Source: Oscarella lobularis
Taxonomy: Eukaryota; Porifera; Homoscleromorpha; Homosclerophorida; Oscarellidae
Assembly (NCBI RefSeq): GCF_947507565.1
Contig: NC_089181.1
Coordinates: forward strand, 2,179,614 to 2,243,613
Direction: 5' to 3'
Length of the DNA stretch: 64,000 nucleotides
Part shown: positions 10,444-21,500 of the stretch, piece by piece
Numbering within the stretch: position 1 is the stretch's first letter
Layout of the letters: every line of letters starts with the position of its first letter
Translations under genes and position numbers: made by a program
Notes under the pieces: model-generated
Told to the model about the DNA's origin: nothing
Database searches by the model: none
The model's input: the letters and a program-made list of their open reading frames with translations, nothing else

Positions 10444-12586
10444 TCAGCTTACACGTATCTGTCGACGACCTCTGTATTCGGTGACATAGCAAGTATGCGG
10501 CGGTTGCGAACTCGGAGGAGTAGGCAAATATTGAGATCTAAGCTCGGATCCAATAGGTTGGGTGAGCGACAAAGCAACAGGACGGGCGTGATTCGACGAC
10601 TCTCGTAGCGGAGTACTGGAAACCGACCCGGATCCGCCGCTGCAAGAACCCAGCTAGACACGCATACATTTTTCTGTCGAACTAATGCAAACCTTTCACC
10701 GTTTGATCCGCTTCCAGAACGGCTATCGTGACACGTTATATAGATTGGAGATTTTTATTTATACGTACTTGCGTAGAGTTTCTCTCGTCACCGTCGCGCT
10801 TATTCGACCGCCACTCGGAGGCGTGAGAAGACTTGCGCGAGACGGAGCGACAGGAAAGTAGGGAGCCGTCTGAAATGACGCATCAACGCACGGAGACAAA
10901 ACGTCAACCGAATCGTATGCGAATACCTGGTGTCTACGTCCGAGGGCCGAACCAATTCTGAAAGGAAGATTTCTCCAAGGCACTGCTTATTTATTGCTCA
11001 TAAAGCTTACCTCGCCGACGAGTTCAGAGGAGTGGCTCCAGACATTGTTCTACCACCTAGAGACAGTTCTATAGCGAATACAAAGTGATGATTCTCAGTT
11101 TTACTCTGGGACAGGGGTCGTTGCTGTGACGGAGTAAAGACACGAAAATGTTCGTCATTTCTAGAAGCAAACGCGTTTGCGCAGAACCGAGCAAATAGAC
11201 GGACTCACTCATATTCCCGCAATTGTTCCTATATAAAAAAGGACAATAGAGACAGATAAAAGGACGCAGACGCTCCACTAGCCTCCAACGCTTTCAGCTG
11301 AGTATTTTCCGTTTTCAAAACATAATTTTCCTTCCTCAGTGACTCGTTGGCACTGGAAACAAAATCACATAAGTTTCCTCGCGTCTGTCTACGCTCCCAC
11401 TGGAAACATGAGTCATTTGCACAGTATCAGTATTAGTTTTCGTTGGAAGTGCAAATTAAATTGGAAGTCAAGATTTTGAACCCATGACGTCTACGTCTGA
11501 CCCAGGGTCTGACCTCTATCCCCCACTACGTCTGACCTAACCAACGGTGCTAAATAAATTAGACAATTTCCAGGAAGACATGGATGCTTATGCTAAAACG
11601 TCACTGGTCGAGAATGTGCCTATGAGACGTACCTCTCTAATTCCTTTAGTCTGGCTGTCGTTTGGGTCTCGGTCTCGTCGCACGATTTTCTGTACGATCT
11701 CAGTCGATTGCGATGCATCTTCTGAAAGTCGTGCACCTGAAAAAAATTCTCTCGTCGATTTTTCTTTTTTTTTTATCCTCACGTCGATCCATTTTTTCAA
11801 TTGCTTTCGCATCAAATCGCCCAAGTCGGTGAAATAGGCCTCGATGTCGGGTTTCATTGACGCCGAAAGGGGCATGTACGAGCACGTGCATTTACATACG
11901 AGGCACACGTCGCGTTCTGTGGAAAACGTGGCCACGGTTTCGTGTGGGAGAGAGTCGCTATCTGTTCTCTTTACCTTGAGCGAGGCACAAGCTGCAGATT
12001 AGATGTCTGCAGTTCGTTAGGAAAAACTTTCGGTCTCGGCGCGGCGGCTGCGTGTAACAGCAATTGCAGTGTACCCAATCCATTCCCGTAACAACTGAAA
12101 TCGATGAGATCTATGACCGTTGCGAAGGAGACCGAGTTTCAGTCATTCGAGGCGTGTGGACAGTCTTCTAGCGCACGCTAAAACGATTGGTACATGTACG
12201 TTTTGTAGGTGGGGCCCGGGTACAAGACACCACAAAAAAGGCGGTAGTGGACGATTTCCTCTAAACCAGGCCTGGACTTCCCTAATTAGCTAGAGGAGAA
12301 TCCGCTGCAGTGCAAAGGCCACGAAAGGAGACTGCGCCCTCTCTATCATACTAGTAGTCGTTCAATTCAACCAGACTTCTAAGTCTGCGCACCGGATTCA
12401 AAAGTGCTTGTACCAGTAGCGGTGACGACGGCATCAAACTGACTCTGACTTTGAGGAAGTCACTGTCGGTACAAATTTGTATGGACTCCGCGGTGTGATC
12501 ACATTTCCTAGTATTATCGGCGTTTGTAGTGTAGCGGATTCCTCTGTCGTGTGACGGTAACCGCCGTTCCCCACTTCCGCACACAT
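10444..12586 (-). CDS. Unidentified multi-exon coiled-coil protein
   Basis: I do not recognise this gene. A minus-strand reading gives several plausible exons bounded by GT/AG. One at about 11935-11640 encodes ERDVCLVCKCTCSYMPLSA, a short cysteine-rich patch, followed by a basic, charged helix (LGDLMRKQLKKWIDVR, KKEKSTREFF). One at about 11340-11280 encodes ANESLRKENYVLKTENTQLK, a strong heptad-like coiled coil. Later serine/proline-rich exons (about 10980-10780 and 10640-10444) encode PYFPVAPSRASLLTPPSG and LPTPPSSQPPHTCYVTEY, then stop at 10444. A candidate ATG lies at 12586, 100 bp from the divergent gene at 12687, but the first exons are poorly resolved. A scaffold-type protein with an N-terminal coiled coil and a disordered tail is a reasonable description; no function is claimed. 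Confidence 0.45.
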
Positions 12587-12686
12587 GGGCTACTATATAT
12601 CATTCAAAGCGCAGACCAGATTGCTCATTCGCGGTTCGCAAATTCTAAGAGGCACGTGCTAGAACAATAACATTATAACCTTCGTC

Positions 12687-13597
12687 ATGCGTTGCGCGCC
12701 GCGTACGGCTCTGACTATTCTTTGCCTTTTCAACGTTACGACATCGCTCTCGCTTCGAAGAGTTGCGTCAACGCCGTATCAGTGGCGACCAACATCAGGC
12801 ATGGACGACTCTGAACCGACAGGGTCCGGCCGTCCCCTCTTTGACGTAAAAGCGCTTTAGCATGACGTTGTTAAAAAAACAATCGTCTAAATGCGTTATC
12901 CCGTCGTTTAGTCAAGTGGTAATACTGAGCAAGACGACAGCATGTCAACGGTGGCGCCGGTGACCAGACCAGCTTGTCCAAGACGCGACCATCTTCTATT
13001 TATCTCGAGATTGTGCAAATCGTATCTGACCGTGAATAATCGGGGCAATGCCACATTTGCCACCCACGACGCCTTGAATCAGAACACATGGTTTCGACTT
13101 CGTTCTGCACCTGGCAAGAACCAATGGTACATAGAAGATTTTCACGGACGGACGATCAGAGTCAATAGGCACGGGAAACTTGCACCTGAGGTAATATTAA
13201 GCAGAGGCCATATACAGTTAACTAATCAGCCACATCCTGGTGACGTATGCAGATAGCGAAGGCGGCGGAGTCGGAGCGAGGGGACACGAGGTGGGAGACA
13301 ACGTTCCTGCTTCCGATAGTTCAACGACGCAACGGTGGCAGCGGCGGAATTCATTTGCCGAGACATATGTGTGCAACAAGAACAAATCGGCGGACAGGAG
13401 AAACGACTGCATTTCTCATCGGCTGCCCAGAAGATAAAGGAATAAAACTAGAGAATGGAACCTCGTGTTCAAGTTTGGAGACGTTTAATCAATTGCTTCA
13501 AGGGAGCATGAGAGCTTATCTCACATCTCCTACGTATGAAGTCGTCATTTACAATGCCCTTTTGCACCATCGAATGCACAAGCACGGACACTGCTGA
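12687..13597 (+). CDS. Secreted protein, possible FGF-like beta-trefoil
   Basis: Three exons (12687-12845, 12912-13190, 13253-13597), all in phase 0, give 260 residues. The N-terminus (MRCAPRTALTILCLFNVTTS) is a typical signal peptide. Exon 2 encodes LCKSYLTVNNRGNATF, then WYIEDFHGRTIRVNRHGKLA. These resemble the FGF beta-trefoil strands that read roughly Y-L-x-x-x-x-x-G and Y-L-A-M-N-x-x-G-x-L. The intron directly after GKLAPE falls where animal FGF genes usually have their second intron. Exon 3 is basic (NGGSGGIHLPRH, TRTNRRTGE) and ends HHRMHKHGHC. FGF membership is a weak similarity call: some core residues are missing and other beta-trefoils such as fascin-like domains are possible. The exon model is solid; the family is not. 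Confidence 0.55.
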
Positions 13598-13911
13598 ACT
13601 GTTTCGCTACCACATTCAATTGTTTACTGTAGAGGCAATAATACACTGTATCCAATTGGTCATTTAAAACACTGCGTTTGCGTCCTCAAGTGGCATGGGG
13701 TCATCAGATGTTGCCTAGTGGTTCCTCGCAGCACAAGGAATAACAACCCCTTGGTTTACACAGATAAATCAATTGGAACCGTGCATCTTAATTAAATGCA
13801 TTGCATACTTACTACCTTCTACTGCCAGTGGCAAAAGCTTGTTTTCATAGCTTAAGATCAAACAACAACGCCTGTTAGTCACGGCGTGCATTTGAATTTG
13901 GATCAAAGAGT
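13598..13911. other. Convergent intergenic region
   Basis: 314 bp between two convergent stops. It contains a polyadenylation-like AATAATACA context shortly after 13625 and is otherwise unremarkable. Nothing coding is seen. Confidence 0.5.
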
Positions 13912-14761
13912 CTAGTCTTTCAACATCATAGGTGGAATTATTTTGTTCGCCGACTCTTTTCCGCACAGCATCTCAATAATGGCCAAAGCGAACTCAAACG
14001 CCGTGCCTGGACCTCGACTGGTCACAAGTCTGTCATCGATCACTACGCGATCTTCAAGATAGCTGTAGTTTGCTGTGCAAGCAACGCAAAATCTTCTGAT
14101 TAGATTGTCTACGTATCATATTGGAGAATACCTTCCATTTCACTTTTTACTGAAGGATGCGAAGTCACTTTCATACCCAAGCAAATTTTATGAGCCAGCA
14201 AGGCAGTTGGAGCTAAGACGAATCGATTGTCAAGACTTACTTAACTAAATATTATTTATCAGTCCACCTGCACATATTGCAGCTATCACTTTCCCTGCTT
14301 TCCAATGAGACTCTAATATCTTGCCCACTTGAGCAGACTTATAGAAAAAATCAGTCATGATTTTACTCTTCTCCTCATTATTATTAATGTTGTTATTACG
14401 CTCGACAATTCCTTGGCACCTCCAGCGCCTCCGGGAAGTACTACAGCATCATAAGTTCCCTATTTGTGATTGAAGAGTGGATTCAGGAAATCTCTACTTT
14501 ACACCTATAGACCTTCTCTTGGGCCTCCGTTAATTCCATATCTGGCTGCACTTGCACGTTTCTGCTGCACAGAATGGGTCCAGATTCGTTTAGTCCCGCA
14601 ATGGTGACGTCAATCTAACGAATTCAGTTCGCGCGAATGCGGCTACACCGGACGCGTCCGCTGACTCCTCCACGACGCATGACGTCTGCGGATATGACTG
14701 CTTCCATTTCTTCGGCCCCTCGAGCGAGAATAAGCAATGCTCTACGAACGACGGTCGACAT
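13912..14761 (-). CDS. PARK7: DJ-1 / PARK7 protein deglycase-like
   Basis: Multi-exon member of the DJ-1/PfpI superfamily, an oxidative-stress-responsive cysteine protein of cytosol and mitochondria. Exon 1 (14761-14666) encodes [20 protein letters not shown], including the conserved glutamate of the GAEEME motif. Exon 2 (14614-14513) gives [20 protein letters not shown], and the next exon gives [18 protein letters not shown]. The nucleophile exon ends VIAAICAG with the conserved cysteine equivalent to human Cys106. Later exons give [20 protein letters not shown] and [20 protein letters not shown]. The protein ends PPMMLKD, close to the family C-terminus. All recognised active-site residues are intact. 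It is head-to-head with calcyphosine (257 bp). Confidence 0.93.
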
Positions 14762-15018
14762 GTTTGCAAAGAATAGACGAGAACGCATGCGCATGGCTGA
14801 AAACGTCTTTTCCGTTAGTTAACCTAGCTTACAGTCGGCTGGTGGGTAGCATATAGCTTCTACAGTGCACTTGCGGCACGTGCAAGTCTGTAAGACGGCC
14901 GGTTTTTACTTGAGTCACACTAATCACGTGTAATAAATCTTGCACGTTGATTGGCCGCGCAGGCGCGCTCTCGAAGCATTCCGTCACACCGAAGTTCCGT
15001 TCCCTAGACTCGCGCTAT

Positions 15019-15862
<844 letters not shown>

Positions 15863-16090
15863 GAAGTCAGAAGAAGCACTACAGACTCATCTATGTTGTA
15901 TGTTTTAAAAAAGAAAGTGCATTTGTAATGTTCTTCACGTGTTGCTGGCCTTTCAAAAAACGGTCACTGTTGCACTAACGTGACTTTAAAAAATGCTATT
16001 TACGTACAGTACCACAATGTCAGTGTCATCGATTATTTACCGTATTTAGTCTGTACGCGTGCAGGATCGCGCAGTTGTACGCAGCAGGCC

Positions 16091-17202
16091 ATGCCCTTTG
16101 GTGTAGAGTTTGCACCGCTTCGCATTCCACTCGAGCGTCGCTTGCAGACGCTCGGCGTGCTCGTCTTCGTCCTTCTCTTTCTGATCGGTCACTTGGCAGC
16201 TTGGGCGGCTCTGCTCGTGCCCATCTTTCTCTATCCGCCGTCCGCTCCCTTTCTCGTCGGCTATCTCGTCTGGATTTACACGAGAGATGCAGCAACGCCA
16301 AGCGAAGGCGGACGCTGCTTTCCCAGAATGCGTCGTCTTGGCTTGTGGAAGCATTTCGCCGCTTATTTTCCCATCGGGCTGCAAAAGACGGCCGAGCTCG
16401 ATCCGGAAAAGAATTACCTTTTTGCGTATCATCCGCACGGCATACTAGGTATAGGAGCCTTTGCCGCGTTTGGAACGGAAGCGCTGGATTTCAGCAAAAC
16501 ATTTCCTGGCATCACGCCTCATCTGATGACGCTGGACATGAATTTTAAGCCACCCTTCTTGAGGGAGTTCGTCATGTCGATGGGTGCGTGTGCGGTGAAT
16601 AGGAAGAGCTGTGCAAACATTCTGCAGTCGGGTCCTGGCGAATCGATAGCAATTGTTGTTGGAGGTGCCGCCGAAGCATTGGAAGCAAAATCCAAAACAG
16701 CTACACTGGTACTGAAGGAGAGAATGGGATTCGTCAAAGTTGCACTACAGACGGGGTAAGAAAACCTTTCAAGATACAGTTATAATTCATTCTCTTAGAG
16801 CTTCTCTCGTTCCTGTCTTCGGCTTTGGTGAGAACGACGTCTTTGCTCAGGTGAACAATCCGCAGGGCTCTCTCCTTCGACGAATGCAGACGCAAGTGAA
16901 AGACGCAATGGGATTCGCGCCGGCCGTCTTTCACGGTCGCGGCATCTTCAACTACACCCTCGGTCTCCTGCCGTATCGACGTCCAATCACAGTCGTCGGT
17001 AATAAATTAAGCTCGTAACCAAACTCCTCCCTTACTGATTTCTCCAGTCGGAAAACCGATTGACGTAGATAAAGTCGACGGACCGACTCGCGAACAAGTC
17101 AAAGATCTCCACGCTCGCTACGTTGATAGTCTCACCGAGCTATTCAACGCACACAAGGTCGAGCACGGTATCGATCAAGCAACCAAACTAGAAATAATCT
17201 AA
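16091..17202 (+). CDS. DGAT2/MOGAT-family acyltransferase
   Basis: Three exons (16091-16755, 16799-16998, 17048-17202) give 339 residues, matching the DGAT2 family. These ER-membrane enzymes transfer fatty acyl groups from acyl-CoA to diacylglycerol, monoacylglycerol or related acceptors. After MPFGVEFAPLRIPLERRLQT comes a hydrophobic hairpin at about residues 20-60. The catalytic HPHG motif is in FAYHPHGILGIGAF. Family blocks FPGITPHLMTLDMNF, GGAAEALEAKSKTA, RMGFVKVALQTGASLVPVF, FGENDVFAQV and FHGRGIFNY follow. The start at 16091 is chosen because it begins the conserved N-terminus; upstream in-frame sequence is unlike the family. DGAT2, MOGAT and wax-synthase subfamilies cannot be separated by eye. 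The stop lies 18 bp from the convergent WDR25 stop. Confidence 0.88.
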
Positions 17203-17220
17203 AACGCCTCTTTTTTCTTC

Positions 17221-18516
17221 TCACTGCCACACTTTCACGGCCGAATCCCAACCGCAGCTGGCTACAATGTTTGATAATAAAGGATGAAATTGGACGTCGA
17301 CGCAGCAAGCTGAATGAGCGGCGCGCCGTCGCTTCGCAACGCGCGCCGTTCGATAATCATAGTAGCATATCGATCCGTCGCTCGAGCCCGACGCGATTAT
17401 GGCGCCGTCGTTCGGCGAAAACGAGCAGGCGATCGGATAGCCGGCGGACGTGTGACCGCCTTCGTAGCGCTTTCGCTTGTTCATCGCGTAGCGCGGCGGC
17501 GTCGCGGAGAAGAGCGCGATGTAGTTGCCGTGCGACTGGGCGACGAAATGATCGCCGGTCGTCGGACGAAGCTTGAGCGCCGTGCACGTGTACAGTTCGA
17601 GATAGATCTGATTGGAGACGATCGCTCCGGAGCGAACGTCCCACGCGGCGACGGCGCGATCGAGCGCGTTCCGACGCACGACGTCGGACGCGGCGACGAA
17701 CGAGGCGTCGGGAAGAAATTCGACGTCCTGAATTTGACCCAACGAGCCGACGTACGTCGTCGCGGCGCCCGTCGTCGGATTGACGCGAACGTCCCAGGCT
17801 TTCATTGTCGAATCGTAGCATCCGGCGATGAAGAGATCGGGCGTGTTGGGATCGAATTCGATGGCCGTCACGTAGGCGGGATGCTCGTACGTCGCTATGA
17901 TGCGACCCGTTTTGACGTCCCACAGTTTTGCCGTCTTGTCGTAACCGCCGCTGACGATTTTCTCGCTCGTCGTGTGCCACTTGGCTTCGCGCACGGCCTC
18001 GCCGTTGTGGCCGAGGAAGCGATGACAGGCGGCGGTGTCCGCGCGATGGGGATTCCATATTCGCACGGTGCCGTCCATGGACGTGGAGAGTAACCATCGA
18101 CCGTCCGGTTTGGCCCATTCGACGCGATTCACCTTGTCGGTATGATCAGTGTAGACGTGCGTGCACTGGGAGGGTAGGAGGGAATGATATCGACGTCGTT
18201 TGCGTGGTGGTGATGATCGTGACGATGACTGTCTGATGCCTTGATTGTCATCTGCTGTTGTCTCTGTCATCTCAGTTGAGGGAGGTTTTTGTCTGTCAGG
18301 TTTGACTTTTTCCCATTTGCTGCGGGTTTTGGTGGGATCCAATGACAGTATCTCTGATGGAATGGCCAACTTTTCTTTATCGTCACAAGAGGGTGGATCA
18401 TCTTTGGGTTTCTTAGGAGGAACGCACTCTTGACCGTATTCATCCGAATCACTGATGTTGTCTCTCTCTTCCTCAGAGTCGGACGATGACGAGTAGGTCG
18501 TACGTAAAAGATTCAT
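17221..18516 (-). CDS. WDR25: WD repeat-containing protein 25 (PRP17/CDC40-like)
   Basis: A single exon encodes about 431 residues from MNLLRTTYSSSSDSEEER (18516). An in-frame ATG farther upstream would overlap the TARBP1 start region and adds a non-conserved hydrophobic stretch, so the internal start is preferred. The N-terminal third is acidic and disordered. A seven-bladed WD40 propeller follows: NRVEWAKPDGRWLLSTSMDG, VREAKWHTTSEKIVSGGYDK, ATYEHPAYVTAIEFDPN, MKAWDVRVNPTTG, GDHFVAQSHGNYIALF, IIASGSSDGSICYYDYR and a terminal SCGWDSAVKVWQ. The signature NKRKRYEGG and GY-x-x-x-C-x-F-S-P are shared by WDR25 and the spliceosomal factor CDC40. WDR25 is favoured because the N-terminus lacks CDC40 motifs. 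Its cellular role is poorly defined. Confidence 0.82.
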   Translation of the reverse strand: MNLLRTTYSSSSDSEEERDNISDSDEYGQECVPPKKPKDDPPSCDDKEKLAIPSEILSLDPTKTRSKWEKVKPDRQKPPSTEMTETTADDNQGIRQSSSRSSPPRKRRRYHSLLPSQCTHVYTDHTDKVNRVEWAKPDGRWLLSTSMDGTVRIWNPHRADTAACHRFLGHNGEAVREAKWHTTSEKIVSGGYDKTAKLWDVKTGRIIATYEHPAYVTAIEFDPNTPDLFIAGCYDSTMKAWDVRVNPTTGAATTYVGSLGQIQDVEFLPDASFVAASDVVRRNALDRAVAAWDVRSGAIVSNQIYLELYTCTALKLRPTTGDHFVAQSHGNYIALFSATPPRYAMNKRKRYEGGHTSAGYPIACSFSPNDGAIIASGSSDGSICYYDYRTARVAKRRRAAHSACCVDVQFHPLLSNIVASCGWDSAVKVWQ

Positions 18517-18571
18517 GAGCGGGAGGAGGAAGGCGAGTGAACGCCTAGCGTGCGTAGGGTGAGAAAACAAC
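18517..18571. promoter_or_regulatory. 55-bp bidirectional promoter, WDR25 / TARBP1
   Basis: The divergent start codons of WDR25 (18516, minus) and TARBP1 (18572, plus) are separated by only 55 bp, so the two genes must share core promoter sequence. No TATA element is seen. Shared or competing expression is inferred from geometry alone. Confidence 0.55.
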
Positions 18572-21500
18572 ATGACGAGCGTCCACGAGGCGAAGAGCAC
18601 CATTTCTGCCAGCGACAGCGCGATATGGGATCTCCTATCCCCTCTAGACGTACTAGATCACTATCTTAGAAGCTCGAAAAATAGAGACGAGCTTCAAATT
18701 GTTCGCCACGCTCTGGAACGACTCGAACCGGCCCAAGAATCAGATACGGTGCACAAAATAGCCGAGGACATTCTTCACCGACTCTCGTACGACAAAAACA
18801 AAGCGGAAATCTATTCTCACCTACTCTCCTCGTGCTGTCGACTCAACACAGACGTTCTTCGTCTAGTCTTGGAACGAATTCAAACAGACATGAATGGAGT
18901 CGACGAAGAATCGTCAATAAACGTTGGAATGCCTCTGACACGCGCTGTACTCGTCAACAAGGCGAATTGGCCGCTGATCGATGAATCTCATGCGAAGAGT
19001 CTCTTCGATTCCATACTCAACTACGTTGTCGACGCGAATAGACGAGATTTGACAACTCGTCTAAAGGGTCTTCAGTTGCTGTCGCTCTGTCTGTCGGCAT
19101 TCGAAGCGACGCTGGTTGACCAGTTGGCTCGACTTTGGATTCATACGATTGCAGCTTCTGACGTCAAACATTATCTTATGTGCATTTTAGTCGACGCCGT
19201 TGTACGAACGTCGTCTGTTATTGGCGACGTTCCAATCGAATGGAAGAAGTTTCTGGGAATTGTTCGCATGGGATTGGCGAGCGGCGAGTGTCTGGATAGA
19301 AAGCAGGAGCTCTATGTGCTGAAACGACTTTTGTCTGACGCGAAGTTAATGAAGAATTTGCTGGGGGGCTCGTCTAGTTCATTGTGGCAAGACTACGTTC
19401 TCGTCTATGAGACGCTGGAGGAAAAGCAAGTGCATCTGATCGAGCCTGTTCTGCCCCTTCTCAATCAAATTGTTAGTGCCACCGGTAAAGCGTGTTCTCT
19501 TTCTGTTTTCGTTTTCAGCATTTTCTAAACTCTAGCAAGTGACGACTTTGATTTTTCGTGGCTTGGGGTCTTACTTGAGAGATTTTGTCGACACGAAGTG
19601 AGTGGCATCATGCGCCTTGGCATTCGTCTCTGCTTCAGCGAGAACGTCACCCGATGCCTCGCGTCAAACCCCGAAGGATGGAATGTGAGTTGAGGATGGG
19701 TTTCATGAAAAATTGACTCTAAAGGTCCACTTAGTTTGTTTTTGGCCCTCTGATGAACGTTTTACTACACGAACCAGTCTTTCGACGGTAAGAGTTTGCG
19801 TATGCATGCATGAATGAGTCGTTACTATTCGCAATGGTCACTTTTTGTCTCGATACCTGAGTACCGAGACATAGTTTTCGGGATGTCTCAATTTAATATT
19901 TAGGTCCTAAGAATTAAAGATGAGTGCCTCAATTTAATATTAAGGCTCTGAGAGTCAAAGCTTAGGCCCTCAATTTCATATTTAGGCCGTAAGATATAAA
20001 GATTTGGCCCTCCATTTAATATTTAGGTTCTAAGAATAAAATATTAGGCTTTCAATTTAATATTTAGGCTCTAAGACTAAAATATTAATCTTTCAATTTA
20101 ATTCTTAGGCCCTTAGAATCAAAGATTAGGCCCTCAATTTAATATTTAGGCTCTAAGAATTAAAGATTAGGCCCACAGTTTAATATTTATGCCCTAAGAA
20201 ATAAAGATGAGTGCCTATATTTAATATTAAGGCTCTAAGAATCAAAGATTAGGTCCTCAATTTAATATTTTGGCCGTAAGATATAAAGATGAGGCCCTCC
20301 ATTCAATTTTTAGGTGCTAAGAATAAAAGATAAGGCTTTCAGTTTATTATTTAGGCCCTGAGAATCAAAGATTAGGCCCTCAAATTAATATTTAGGCCCT
20401 AAGAATTAAAGATGAGGGCCTCAACTTAATATTAAGACTCTAACAATTAATGATTAGGCCCTCAATTTAATATTTTGGCCGTAACATATAAAGATTAGGC
20501 CCTCCATTTAATATTTAGGTTCTAAGAATAAAAGATTAGGCTTTCAATTTCGTATTTAGGCTTTAGGAATTAAAGATTAGGCCCTCAATTTAATATTTAG
20601 GCTTTTAGAATAAAGATTAGGCCATCAATTAAATATTTAGGCCATAAGAATTAAAGAATAGGCCTTCAATTTCGTATCTAGGCTTTAGGAATCAAAGATT
20701 AGGCTCTCAATTTAATATTTAGGCCCTCAATTTAATATTTAGGCTCTAAGAATTAAAGATTAGGCCCACAATTCTATTTTTAGGCCCTAAGAATCAAAGA
20801 TTAGGCCCTCAATTTAATATTTAGGCCCTAAGGATCAAAGATTAGGCCCTCAATTTAATATTTAGGCCCTAAGAATCAAAGATTAGGCCCTCAATTTAAT
20901 ATTTTGGCCCTAAGAATCAAAGATTAGGCCCTCAATTTAATATTTAGGCCCTAAGGATCAAAGATTAGGCCCTCAATATAATATTTAGGCCCTAAGAATC
21001 AAAGATTAGGCCCTCAATTTAATATTTAGGCCCTAAGAATCAAAGATTAGGCCCTCAATTTAATATTTAGGCTTTAAGAAACAAAGATTAGGCTCTCCAT
21101 TTAATATTCAGACCCTAAGAATCAAAGATTAGGCTCTCAATTTAATATTTAGGCCCTAACAATCAAAGATTAGGCCCTCAATTTGATATTTAGGCTCTAA
21201 GAATTAAAGATTAGGCCCACAATTCTATTTTTAGGCCCTAAGAATCAAAGATAAGGCCCTCAATTTGATATTTATGCTCTAAGAATTAAAGATTAGGCCC
21301 ACAATTCTATTTTTAGGCCCTAAGAATCAAAGATTAGGCCTTCGATTTAATTTTAGGCTCTAAAAATCTAAGCTTAGGCCCTTAATTTAATGTTTAGGCC
21401 CTAAGAATCAAAGATTAAGCCTTCAATTATATATTTAGGCTTTAAGAATTAAAGATTAGGCCGTCAATTTAATATTGAGGCTCTAAGAATCAAAGATTAG

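Noticed and set aside
17271-18118. Long plus-strand and alternate minus-strand frames across WDR25
   Set aside because: Arginine-rich shadow frames produced by the high-GC WD40 coding sequence; no family resemblance. The same applies to frames opposite FICD and GH35.
18517-18603. Upstream in-frame start for WDR25 ([13 protein letters not shown]...)
   Set aside because: It would overlap the divergent TARBP1 coding start and adds a hydrophobic stretch unlike the family; the ATG at 18516 is more reasonable.
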